Origin: Berberis thunbergii
Lineage: Eukaryota > Streptophyta > Magnoliopsida > Ranunculales > Berberidaceae
Length of the DNA stretch: 64,000 nt
Assembly: GCA_003290165.1 (NCBI GenBank)
Contig: QNQO01000550.1
Coordinates: 186,001-250,000 of the forward strand
Direction of reading: 5' to 3'
The translations under genes were made by a program, and so were the position numbers. The notes under the pieces were generated by a model that saw only the letters and a list, made by a program, of their open reading frames with translations, searched no databases and had not been told where the DNA came from. Positions 55,040 through 64,000 of this stretch are shown here, piece by piece; positions within the stretch are counted from its first letter, which is position 1, and every line of letters begins with the position of its first letter.

Positions 55040-56269
55040 TAGGGGTGGGCAAACGGGTTGGGGAACCGCGAATCCAAACCGAACCGAATCGTTTTACTCC
55101 AAACAGTTCGGTTCTTATTTTATAAATTTTGAAATGGTTCGTTTCGGTTCCGAATCCATTCTAAACTGGTTCGGTTTGGTTCCTAAATTATTGTTTAAAA
55201 CGGTTTAGTTATGATCTGATTACATAAACCTCTTATTGTTTAAAATGGGTTTCTAACCCTAACACCCATCATCTATTATATATTCATCTCATTCTCAGTC
55301 TCCAGTCTCCACTTCACTCAGCCACCCACCACGATCTCATTCTCCACAAGCAGACAACACGACGACGCACAACACAAGCAGACAAAGATATGTGCTAGCA
55401 CCCTTGTCCTCTCTCACTCTCGTCTCAAATATGATTTGTAATAACCCTAACAATTGAGTTAACTGGTCAACTGATAAATCCAAATCTTCACTGTCTCTCT
55501 TGTACCAGGTTCTCTCTCACTCTCTTATCTTATATCTTCCTCTCTTTTACATGTATTGATAATTTGACTTCATCTATTGCTTGAAAATTTTCACGAATAA
55601 AGCCAAAAAATCGTGACTTCAAGTATAACTTCTAACCCGAGATTGGAATGAATTGATTTTTAGACTACCCAATTTGGAGTTAGTGAAGATTTATTTCCAT
55701 GACTGAGCCGCCAAAATCGTAACTTTAGCCCAACGTCGAAATGAATTGATTTTTGGACAACCTAATTTGGGGTTTTCTAGATTTATTGTTATAATTGATG
55801 GGAGTGGTTTACAAGATGCAAGTATTGGGTCTTAATAGAAAATTTTCACATGTTATATAATTTGAATTGAAAATTTTAGCAACTTCTCTTTCAATATGGA
55901 TAATCGATGCCATCTGCAACAAAACGTTTCCTCCATCTGGTAGTGAAATGGCATTTGGAAAACCGTTTTTGTTATTTGTCACACCCATAACTTTGAAACA
56001 TCTGTAATCCTTCATAAAACTTTAATTCTTTGATAAAACAACTTCATTTTCTTAATGAATGAATAAGTAAAGTTTGAATCCGTTTGGAGATATATAATAC
56101 AGGAATTGTTTGGAACTGTAGGAACCGAACCGTTGTAAACGATTCGAGTTAGGTTCGGTTCCAACGTTCAAAATGAAATAACCGATCCGAATAAAAAATG
56201 ATAAAATTCAAAATGGTTCGAATTAGGTTCCTCAAAATTTGGAACAGATCCGAACCGTGCCCACCCCTA
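55040..56269. mobile_element. Non-autonomous hAT-type element hAT-3
   Basis: Perfect 12-bp terminal inverted repeats TAGGGGTGGGCA/TGCCCACCCCTA and a perfect 8-bp duplication ctcccaag (55032-55039 and 56270-56277). The termini are the same family as hAT-1, with subterminal ggttcggttcc/gaaccgaacc motifs. The interiors differ: hAT-1 has the CT-minisatellite, hAT-3 a mixed 1.2-kb filler. No transposase. Confidence 0.93.
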
Positions 56270-56277
56270 CTCCCAAG

Positions 56278-56453
56278 TGATACATTTCATGTAGACTATA
56301 ACTTAGATGAGACAAAATTCTCAACATTAGAGGGAGATAAGTCAAAGGAATGGCGTGAATTAACTTGGAATAGTCCAAGAGTATTTTCTCATCTTAATCC
56401 GTGTATCTATTTATATAAGATAGAAGTGCATTAGATACGTCATTTTGTAGAAA
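56278..56453 (+). pseudogene. Copia-B pol linker fragment between integrase and RT
   Basis: The frame gives DTFHVDYNLDETKFSTLEGD, then KSKEWRELTWNSPRVFSHLN and PCIYLYKIEVH. This resembles the copia segment (E)FPxLGG...ELSWN..LSHLDPRTxQCELEVQ that precedes RT. CACTA-2 interrupts it at 56453. A short continuation may follow at 59047. Confidence 0.65.
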
Positions 56454-59046
56454 CACTACAAGAAATGAGTCATTTACCACTGAAAATTTATCAACAAATT
56501 TTGATGTCCATGTTAATATGGTACAATATTCAACGAAATAAAATTTATTGGAAAACCCCTAAATTATTACTTTTTGTAACAAAAAATATTTTGTTGGGTA
56601 ACTTTCTTTGCTAAATAGGTGACGGGAAAAATTTCCTCCAAAACTAATTTCCCACCAAAATGATTTAACAACAAAAAAAAATTTATAGCCACAAAATATC
56701 TGTTTGTTGGTAATTGTGAAATCATTGGCAACGATTTGTTCCTGTGTTAATAAGGCTAATAACAATGACAAATATTTTTCCTAGTTATTGATATTATTTC
56801 GTCTCTTTTTAAAAAGGAAACCAAATTTTCTAGGTAATCATCACATTATTGATAACAACATGTTTTATTGTTAATTTTACTTTTTTTTTTTTTCAAGAAA
56901 ATTGATTTCGAGTTAAAGATATTTGACTTACAACAACATACCATTTCGTTGAAAATTGTTATACCATTAACAATGATTTTATATCGTTCTAAAATATAAT
57001 AAGTTTTGATGTGATCTATTTAGCAATGAAATAATGTTTTATTGTTACTAATATAATAATGTTTTATTGTTACTAATATTATATGTAAATCATTGTTTTG
57101 ATGCAAAAGAGAGATTAGTTTTCTAGAAAAAGTTTATTGTTAAAGTTTATTTTTCTCTTTATTTTAATGAAAAAATAATTTTAATAACAACTTAGAGCAA
57201 TAAAATATTACTTCATTTCATAGGTAATTAAAATATTAATGGCTTGAATTTATTTTGTTGCTAAAAATTGTTAAGATTTTTCATAAAATATTTTACTATT
57301 AAATTATACATTGCCTATATATATATATTAACTGCTATCACATTCTTGGTAATAATTTTTTGTTGTAAAATAAGGTTAATTTGATGATATAATAGTTTAT
57401 ACATTTTGCTTATAACCACATTTATTCAAATTGCTAAATTGGTAAACACTGCAGTCAGGTCAAAGGTTCAATCCCGTGTCGAGTCATCTTGGTAATTATT
57501 AGATATATTTAAGAATATACAATCAAGTAGGGATTACAATAAGGCAACAACTACTCCACACCACCAAAGTACTGTTGAGAATTCATGTCCAACACCCTCA
57601 CCAATCCCACCTACTTGCCCTTCTGATTGAGCTTGACTTTGCGATACAATTACTAGTCTAACTGCTTGTTGAGCATCTATTTGAATCCCAATTTCATCAT
57701 CTCTCATCTTCTTCTTTACTTTTTTCATTTTTTTTGTTTTCATTCTTCCGCCTGTTATTTGCCCTTTTCTGCTTTCGCCTTTCGGTGAGACGCCGTCATG
57801 GGTTGTCTTTGACATCTATCACCTCGATCATCCCCACCACCATCGCCAACACCAACACCAACAAAAGATATAATAAACCTTCAAATAAAAGGAAAAAATA
57901 AATTATATTCAAACAAATACTTCAAGTCAATTTATTTATACAATAAAATCTACTAATTTTTAACAAAAACTTTATGCGAGGGTTACCACGATTTATAACA
58001 AATTCTACTAATATACTAATAAAATCGATTTTGGATAGAAAAGTTTCTATACATATTCTATACTACATGTTCATACATTCAAGTTGATTATTAAATTTAT
58101 CCAACGCGAGGGTTATCATGATTTTGGATAGAAAAATTCAAAGGGAATACTTACCCATTCAATTTTGGGTTCAATTTGAATTCATTTTAGAGTTCTAAGG
58201 GTTTGAAATCACCTGTTGGAGAGATCATATAAACCGTTCTGAAGCAAACTTCGCAATCGAACCTGGAGAGAGTGGAGCAATCGAACCAATCGAATCGAAC
58301 CTAGAGAGAGTGGAGCAATTGAAGCAAGAGAATGGGGGAGAGCAATCGAACCAAGAGAAGGGAAGATGGAACCGGTCATGAAGTAATCGAACCAAGAGAA
58401 GGGAAGATGCGTTTTGAGTTTTGCGTTTTGCAAGAGGGAAGATTTGAATGGGGGAGACCACTGCGTTTTGCGTTTCGATTTTTATTGGGGGAGAAAAATG
58501 GTGTTTGTTTGTGTTATATAGGTGGTGTGGTGGTGTGGAAGAGTGTATTTGGTGGTGTGGAGTAGTCGTTGCCTTACAATAATGAGGTGTATAAGAGTTG
58601 ATTTGTGATCAGTTGGTGGTGCTAGACTATGACCTATTTGAGCCGAGGCGACACAATATATGTATTTTGGTATATCTATATTTTACCAACGAATATATTT
58701 CCTTTGAAAAATAATCACTTTTTTTCAACGAACATTTTGTTGGAAAATACATTACATTGTGATTGTATTTTATTTATTTTTTTAGTAAAATAAAACCTTA
58801 GTAAAAGTTTCTGAGTTTTTCCAGCAAAATTCATTTGTAATTGTTGTTATTGCCTACGATAATTTTCGTTGGTATATACATATTTTGAACAACAAAAATA
58901 TTATATTCGTTGATAAAAAAAAATTAGCAAGGGTGATTACAGCAAAAAAACTAGCAACAAATTTTCGTTAGTAAAACCATTTTGCAATGAATATTTGATT
59001 TTTTTTCCTAAGAAATAATGTCGAAAACACCATATTTCTTGTAGTG
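56454..59046. mobile_element. CACTA-like non-autonomous element CACTA-2
   Basis: Ends CACTACAAGAAAT and ATTTCTTGTAGTG, a perfect 13-bp inverted repeat. Flanking triplets are aaa and aca, a 3-bp duplication with one change. The interior (2.6 kb) is rich in repeated ttttgttggtaa/caacgaatatt-like motifs near both ends. It has a GA-rich block (58250-58420) with repeated atcgaaccaagagaagggaa. No transposase was recognised. A 93-codon minus-strand frame (57815-57534, lysine-rich then Gln/Gly-rich) is unassigned. Confidence 0.82.
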
Positions 59047-60413
59047 ACAAGAAACATATATTAAGGGTGAAAGCCAAAGTGAAAAAGGTATTGCATACTT
59101 ATTGAAAATGTTTCATAACGGCTTGATATCCTTACAAGGTTAGTGAGAAATTTCCTTGGAATTCAACTATTCAACTAAGACAACTAAAGTCACCTGTGAT
59201 TGTGAAAGCACGTAGTACGTCTACAACATATTTGAATTCTAACCAGCCTTTTTTTTATAGCATTTTCTTGGCCTTGTTTTGGTGTTTTTACACTTTTTGT
59301 CTATCTTTTTTAAAGCACAAATACTATCTATATAAGGGGTAAAAATGTAAAAAAAATCAAACAAGCCTAGAAAAGGCTAGCAAACAAGGTTGGCTAGAAT
59401 TTTTACTCAACTTCCTCTCCTATATCTTCATCATTATTCTTATTTTTAATGACAAATTTTCTTTGTGAAAATCTATATTACAATTCATAGTGGGGTTTTA
59501 CTATTCATTGCTGACTGGGACAAAGTCAAATCGAAAAAAATTAGAGATAAAAGATGGTTAAGATTAAAAGTTGGGAAATGTATTGAATGTGAGGGTTGAA
59601 ATTCATTTCCGATTTATGAAATATTTGTAAAAATAAAATAGTAGAAGGGAAAAATAATGAAAAACTTTTGAAAAAAGTTGATGGAATGTACATGTGCCCG
59701 AGAGAGAAAATATTGTGTTTTGCATTTAGCAAAATGAAAATTATCATAACTATCTACATCATTATTGGATTTTGATAAAGTTAATATCGTTAAAATGCAT
59801 TTTTTTAAGATCTTTCCAACAAAATCAATGATCAACACGAGCGCCAAAATTTAAAAAATATTTCATGTTTTTAATATTTTCATAAAAATGAGACAAACCG
59901 ATCATGACAAAAAAATGAGTCGGGCATTTTAATGCACATTTAAACAAAAATTATAAACTTTATATTTTGGTGAATTCAAATATTGGGGGAGAACTCATTC
60001 TTGGCGTTTAAATTTTTTCCCAACTGATTAAAATTCTAAAATTTATAAATATATTTTTACCTTAAAATAAATTTACACTTCAATACTGATTCATGGCTAA
60101 AATGAAGATACTGAAAGAGATGTTCAGTATAAAATATTTAACAAAAATAAAATTATATGAAATGCCAACAACACGGGGCATATTTTAGTTATTTACATAT
60201 TAAGAATATCGTCAATGTAATTCAATACTAGGTCCCCAGATCCCAACCCACCCATATCTATTCATCTTTATATACTTTTTAAACAGAAAACTAGAATTGG
60301 TTCTCATGCACGACATGGTAAGTTTTGTAATTTCATTACGAGTGTTTTGGTAATCTCTAGATGTGACACCCCTAATCTTGATTCTCAAAACCTCCAGTAC
60401 CTTCCAAAGAGTG
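59047..60413. other. AT-rich intergenic DNA upstream of the 60.5-kb gene
   Basis: The first 180 bp may be the last of Copia-B. A foldback element lies at 59236-59400. From 59401 to 60413 I see no coding frame with recognisable content, no terminal repeats and no tandem repeats. Confidence 0.55.
59236..59400. mobile_element. Foldback MITE-like element (165 bp)
   Basis: The two halves are near reverse complements: attctaaccagcctttttt at the left and aaaaggctagcaaacaagg ... tggctagaat at the right. Inner blocks such as cttgttttggtgtttttac also pair across the centre. No clear target duplication was found, so the superfamily is open. Confidence 0.6.
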
Positions 60414-60458
60414 CACGTGAGAAACACCCACGTAAAACCCTAAAACCATCCCTATATT
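60414..60458 (+). promoter_or_regulatory. Promoter elements upstream of the 60507 gene
   Basis: A G-box CACGTG (60414-60419), a telo-box AAACCCTAA (60435-60443) and a TATA-like ctatatta (60452-60459) lie within 100 bp upstream of the ATG. Telo-boxes close to the start site are common in plant genes for translation and mitochondrial functions. Having all three together supports a real promoter. Confidence 0.55.
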
Positions 60459-60506
60459 AACTCTCTAATCTTCATCTTCCCCATCCGTCAAACACAGGAA
60501 AGAAAG

Positions 60507-60794
60507 ATGTGGCGTCCAACCATGGCGGTGGCTTCAAGATTGGTGAGGCTCGTCAGCGCCTCCTCGTCACGACGCCCATTGACTCTTCTCCATAGACAAC
60601 AACATCCCACATTCACTCTCGCTGTTACAACCAATCGTCATTTCATGTTCAATCCAAGATGTTTTTGTGTCCAATTGGATGACGATAATATGTCATCGGA
60701 CTATGACGAAGACAATGACGAGTTCAGTGATTACCTTGACGAGTCTGATGAAGATGATAGTGACTATTCTGACGACGATGAAGCAATTGAGTAA
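60507..60794 (+). CDS. Small predicted mitochondrial-type protein with acidic tail (95 aa), function unknown
   Basis: The first ATG after a short CT-rich leader opens MWRPTMAVASRLVRLVSASS. The first 57 residues have many Arg, Ser and hydrophobic residues and no Asp or Glu, as in a mitochondrial presequence. From residue 58 the chain is almost all acidic: DEDNDEFSDYLDESDEDDSD and on to DDDEAIE. The family is not recognised. The stop overlaps a possible splice donor (ga|gtaaga), so it may also be the first exon of a longer gene. The sequence after it (60795-60930) looks like a 3' UTR, which favours a single-exon gene. Confidence 0.6.
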   Translation: MWRPTMAVASRLVRLVSASSSRRPLTLLHRQQHPTFTLAVTTNRHFMFNPRCFCVQLDDDNMSSDYDEDNDEFSDYLDESDEDDSDYSDDDEAIE

Positions 60795-61432
60795 GAGCAG
60801 TTGTTATGTTTTATGGTTTATAAAATTTAGTTGTGATTTGCGAAGAGAGATCTAATGGTCTAAGTGTCTGATTTTGTTCTCGTAATCCATAAATTCGTAA
60901 TTGTAATTGTAGCATTATAAAAACTTTGTTTATCTTGATGAATGGAGATCTGATTTGCTAGGAGAAAGAACATTGGATTTATTGAGGTGTTTTTATGTTT
61001 CGTTCTAGCATTGGATAATCGATTATTCTAGCATTGGATCTGAAGCGCCTCAAGTTATTTACAAATGAAATTAAATTAGTCTGTTAGGAATGCAATGCAG
61101 GCTTTGGTGAATCGAAAGCCTGAACTACACCAATTTAAGTACCCATCTAAGTGCCTAAGAAAGAGTTAATTAGAATCAATAAAGCCTAAAGTCTATACCC
61201 TAAATCAATAATTTGTTTAATAGTTTCCAAATGATAGTTCACTTAGATGGACTCGTTACCCCATGAGGTTTGAAAGTATATTATCAGCATCAAGGAATGT
61301 GATTTATCGAAATTTTACTTAATATATTTTTTTTGAGTTACTGAAATTTTGAAATATTAATTTCTTTGGTTCGGTCAATCTCAATTGTTTGAAAGGTCAT
61401 GATTCATGAGCAGCTGCAAGGATTGGTATTTA
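60795..61432. other. 3' UTR-like and intergenic DNA
   Basis: T-rich sequence follows the stop codon, with attataaaaactttg near 60912-60926 as a possible polyadenylation region. The rest, to the MITE, has no recognisable feature. Confidence 0.5.
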
Positions 61433-62126
61433 CCAATGTTCTAAAAATCGGTCTAGGCGGCGCTTAGGCGCTAGAAGGTGGAAAACCGCCCAGATTAATG
61501 GCTGGGCGGGCTGTCTGGGCGGGCTGGGCGGGTCTAGGCGGGTCTGGGCGGGCTGGGCGGGTCTAGGCGGGTCTGGGCGATTTTTTTTTTTTTTTTTTAT
61601 TTTTTAAATTTTTTTAAAAAATTTTAATATGGCTAATTGTGTTCTTATTTTATTTTATTTCCTACTTTTTAATAATAAACTATTTAATTATTTTTTATTC
61701 AGTATATGTCTAAATGTAGCAAATGATGATTACTTAATGGAATTCTCGAATGATCTGTCGGTACCAATTTTACTAATGTAGATTTTATCAAATATAACTG
61801 AGGTTATTTATGCAATTTGAAGAAAAATAAAAGAGTTCACATTCAAATTTATATAAAGTACCCATCATGACCAACTTCAGTCATTTGAGTTTTAATAAAT
61901 TTTGTTCACTATTGGTAATTTTTCATGTTTTTAAATTTTGCATATATATACTGGCATTAAATTGGATGTAATTGATAATGTATTATGCTTAACTTTTGTA
62001 AATTATTAAAGTAATAATACAAAACCTAATACCGCCTAGGCGCCCGCCTAGGCACCCGCCTAGGCCCCTGGGCGCTAGGCACCAGCTCGCCGCCCGCCCA
62101 GCGCCTAGCGATTTTTAGAACACTGG
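61433..62126. mobile_element. MITE with GC-rich subterminal arrays
   Basis: Inverted ends CCAATGTTCTAAAAATCG and CGATTTTTAGAACACTGG (one mismatch over 18 bp). Inside each end are arrays of ggcgggtctgggcgggct (61495-61580) and cgcccgcctaggcacccgcc (62035-62105). Flanking 8-mers ggtattta and actattta agree at six of eight positions, compatible with a hAT-type duplication. No protein is encoded. Elements with this gcgcctaggcgg signature are widespread in plants. Confidence 0.82.
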
Positions 62127-62541
62127 ACTATTTACATATTTCTAGCAATTGTCTGTTGCGTAATATGATTCACAAAATTTTGGCAGGCTAGTTTCAAAAT
62201 CTTCGCCCTGCAGTTCTGGAATGGGAGTGAAAGGCCATCAGAGTGGTTCATGTTATTAAAATGTAGATATTATGTTAGTCACATATTACATATCTGCTGG
62301 AACTGTCTCGGTGATCTGACATTCAACCCTGTTAGATATGGTCACCACAACATATGATTTTATTTTCAGTTCAGTCTACACAAATAAAGTAAGATTTTTC
62401 GAAATGAGAAAATCATTTGATCACTTAAAATATTACTTGACACATGTACTAATCAAAGGCCTTTTCTCATCCAGGTTCCTTGATCTTTGATTGACATTGT
62501 CTACTTCATCTATCCAGCAATGGCTTGTTGGCAAAATCCAA
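62127..62541. other. Intergenic DNA, no feature seen
   Basis: Between the MITE and the thioesterase exon. No repeat or coding signal was recognised. Confidence 0.5.
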
Positions 62542-62682
62542 TCAGTTCAAGTAAGGCACGATATACTTGTGCATATCGCTAAGGGAGATGTTAAGATGAT
62601 TCCCAGGCACACTAATGTAATGGACTTTTCCAGCGTCATCCAAAGTTTTCAAACCAATCCAGTCTTCGATATACAATTTTGT
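62542..62682 (-). pseudogene. Last exon of a palmitoyl-protein thioesterase gene (isolated)
   Basis: After an acceptor (ttctgcag) the minus-strand frame reads TKLYIEDWIGLKTLDDAGKV, then HYISVPGNHLNISLSDMHKY and IVPYLN, then a stop. This is the C-terminus of plant palmitoyl-protein thioesterase 1-like hydrolases; the His of VPGNH is the catalytic-triad His. No upstream exon (with the GxSxG nucleophile) was found to the end of the window. Either those exons lie beyond 64000 with a long intron that swallowed other DNA, or this is an orphan fragment. The exon itself has no lesion. Confidence 0.8.
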
Positions 62683-63100
62683 CTGCAGAACATAGTATCT
62701 TATAGCAAAAGATGTATTGCAACAAAATCTGAAAATAAAAGAAAACATACTAATGAAATAATGGACATCACTTTGATCTGATGCCGGTATAATGGAATAA
62801 TATGTCACCAATGAAAGAAAACATTATAGTTTTTTCTCTCTACAAAGTAGTACAGCAATGTTAATATATTGGTTCTACGAATATCCTTCTATGCCATTAA
62901 TAAGATCTATTTCTCAGGACTTGAATCTTCTCTTACATATAAGATGATGTATTATATGCATTTCAATATGCAGAAATAAGTTACTGTTTCTCATATTGCA
63001 TGTTCACTGAGAACATGATTTCATTACGAAGTTTAGTTTTAATCACACAAAGTTAAAATCAATGGGATAAAAAAAATTCCTAAAACAAGAAAAAATTAAA

Positions 63101-63386
63101 TTACATTGAATGTATGGTGTAACAAAAAATATGTTGAAGCACGTAAACATCAAGGATATCCTCGATTTCAAATGCTACCCGCCTTAGCTCTTTCAACCAA
63201 ACTTTGACCATGTCTCCTTGCTCCATTTCTCCTTGTCTTTCGGCATCCTTCAAACGAGCTTTGATGCTCTCGAATTCATACCTGGTGCATATAACCTCTC
63301 TGCGAACATTTTTCATCAATTCAACTTCCTGCTCAAACAGCTGATGTGACTCTTTGAATTACAAAGCTCACAACACTCTCTGCCAT
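63101..63386 (-). pseudogene. Rx N-terminal (CC) domain of an NLR resistance gene, truncated
   Basis: ATG at 63386 (minus) opens MAESVVSFVIQRVTSA. After a one-base frame change it continues QLFEQEVELMKNVRREVICT, then ESIKARLKDAERQGEMEQGD and VKVWLKELRRVAFEIEDILD. This is the Rx_N four-helix coiled-coil domain of CC-NBS-LRR proteins, ending in the EDVID-type motif (here FEIEDILD). The homology stops about 25 residues after it and no P-loop or LRR follows. The early frameshift and the truncation mark it as a pseudogene or relic. Confidence 0.82.
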
Positions 63387-64000
63387 TGCTTTATCTCAGG
63401 TGTTTCGTTCGTTTGAATTAGATTGAAAATTATGAGCGTGAATTGAAGGCTTTCGCGGCTCAGTATTTATCTACAATTCAAAATTTTTAGACAAAGTTAA
63501 AGAGACAGAATAAAGCGGTTGAGTGATTACCTCTCAGTCTTTCATTAAAAAAGCAATATTCTCATGTTTCATTCCAAAAGTTCCCTTAACATATATTTCT
63601 TTAAGACAATATGATTCTTTTCTCTTCCCTTAATTTATATTTAGTACATAAGAACAAGAGTTTTTGACATCACCATCCAAAGTTGAACTCTTTCCATAGC
63701 AACCCATACCAATGCTTCAATTCCACTATGAAGGTCATATCATCACTTCAAAACCAGCCCAAGTAACCGTACTCTCTCATTTAAAACAAAAATTTCATCT
63801 TTCCCTGATTGATAAAATCATAATCTCAAAAACTATATTCTCATTAACAATGGCAGAACAAAATAAAAACTAGGCATTTGAATATTTCATATTTACTGAT
63901 GGAGGGTTTGATTCTTACTTCATTATAAAAAAAAAAAGGGCTTGATTCTTATAAAAAATAGTACTTATTTTTCAATATGCAAAAGTGACGGGCGATATTT
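63387..64000. other. Right-edge DNA, no feature seen
   Basis: AT-rich sequence upstream of the NLR relic (on its strand). Part of it could be the NLR promoter. No coding or repeat signal was recognised. Confidence 0.45.

Larger units (their letters stand above)
45113..59230 (+). mobile_element. Degenerate copia element Copia-B (host of four nested insertions)
   Basis: A 5' LTR, a tandem-repeat-bearing leader, a UBN2-type gag with zinc knuckle, and scattered protease/integrase/pol pieces follow each other on the plus strand. Nested inside are hAT-2, Copia-A, hAT-3 and CACTA-2. RT is not recognisable and no 3' LTR was found, so the right end (about 59230) is approximate. It is the oldest element of this block, since four others sit in it. 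Confidence 0.75.

Noticed and set aside
62491..62781. Plus-strand frame of 96 codons
   Set aside because: It is the shadow of the minus-strand thioesterase exon, which matches a known protein family.
1..64000. tRNA or rRNA genes
   Set aside because: Only tRNA-complementary primer-binding sites were seen (near 2501, 8699, 16085, 21340, 35206, 53471 and in the TRIM array); no cloverleaf or rRNA segment was recognised.

Overview
The window is intergenic, transposon-dense nuclear DNA from a flowering plant. The captured gene fragments look eudicot-like; I cannot name the species. Almost everything is nested LTR retrotransposons and non-autonomous DNA transposons, nearly all broken. Only one short stretch near the right end (about 60.4-60.9 kb) looks like an ordinary host gene. 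Two host-gene remnants follow it: the last exon of a palmitoyl-protein thioesterase and the N-terminal domain of an NLR resistance gene. No tRNA, rRNA or CRISPR was seen.

Layout. 1-1177: 3' end of a Ty3/gypsy element (G1) with its LTR. 1178-1957: 3' non-coding tail of a copia element. 1959-6035: E0, a Tat-like gypsy element with LTR, gag, protease, RT and RNase H, cut off at the start of integrase. 6033-6540: a two-copy direct repeat. 6554-44504: a complex locus built from one RT-less Tat-like gypsy element (LTRs A, B, C; target-site duplication TAAAC). Its left flank plus LTR plus gag/protease were duplicated in tandem. The copies were then hit by a hAT-type element (6923-7986), a gag-only Athila-like element (9594-17940), a CACTA element carrying pieces of three host genes (21977-25463), a 5.7-kb inversion (about 20289-25947), a second Athila-like non-autonomous element (28786-37201) and a seven-LTR tandem TRIM array (39659-42140) that splits an antisense ORF. 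45113-about 59230: a degenerate plus-strand copia element (Copia-B) with a hAT-type element (46349-47144), a minus-strand copia element with both LTRs (Copia-A, 47887-53999), another hAT element (55040-56269) and a second CACTA-like element (56454-59046) inside it. 59047-64000: gene-proximal DNA with a small candidate gene, MITEs and the two host-gene remnants.

Many boundaries can be fixed from the sequence alone because target-site duplications, terminal repeats and internal empty-site copies survive. The two copies of the duplicated flank provide the empty site for the hAT element in one copy and for the CACTA element in the other. The two Athila-like elements provide an empty site for a LINE insertion. 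This gives a relative order of events: gypsy insertion and loss of its protease active site, tandem duplication, insertions into each copy, inversion. The very similar LTRs of 28786-37201 make it one of the youngest insertions.

The main points of interest are the three-gene capture by the CACTA element, the regular 369-bp TRIM array, the reconstructable duplication plus inversion, and a repeated GAAACAGGG stem-loop in the leader part of the LTRs of both Athila-like elements.
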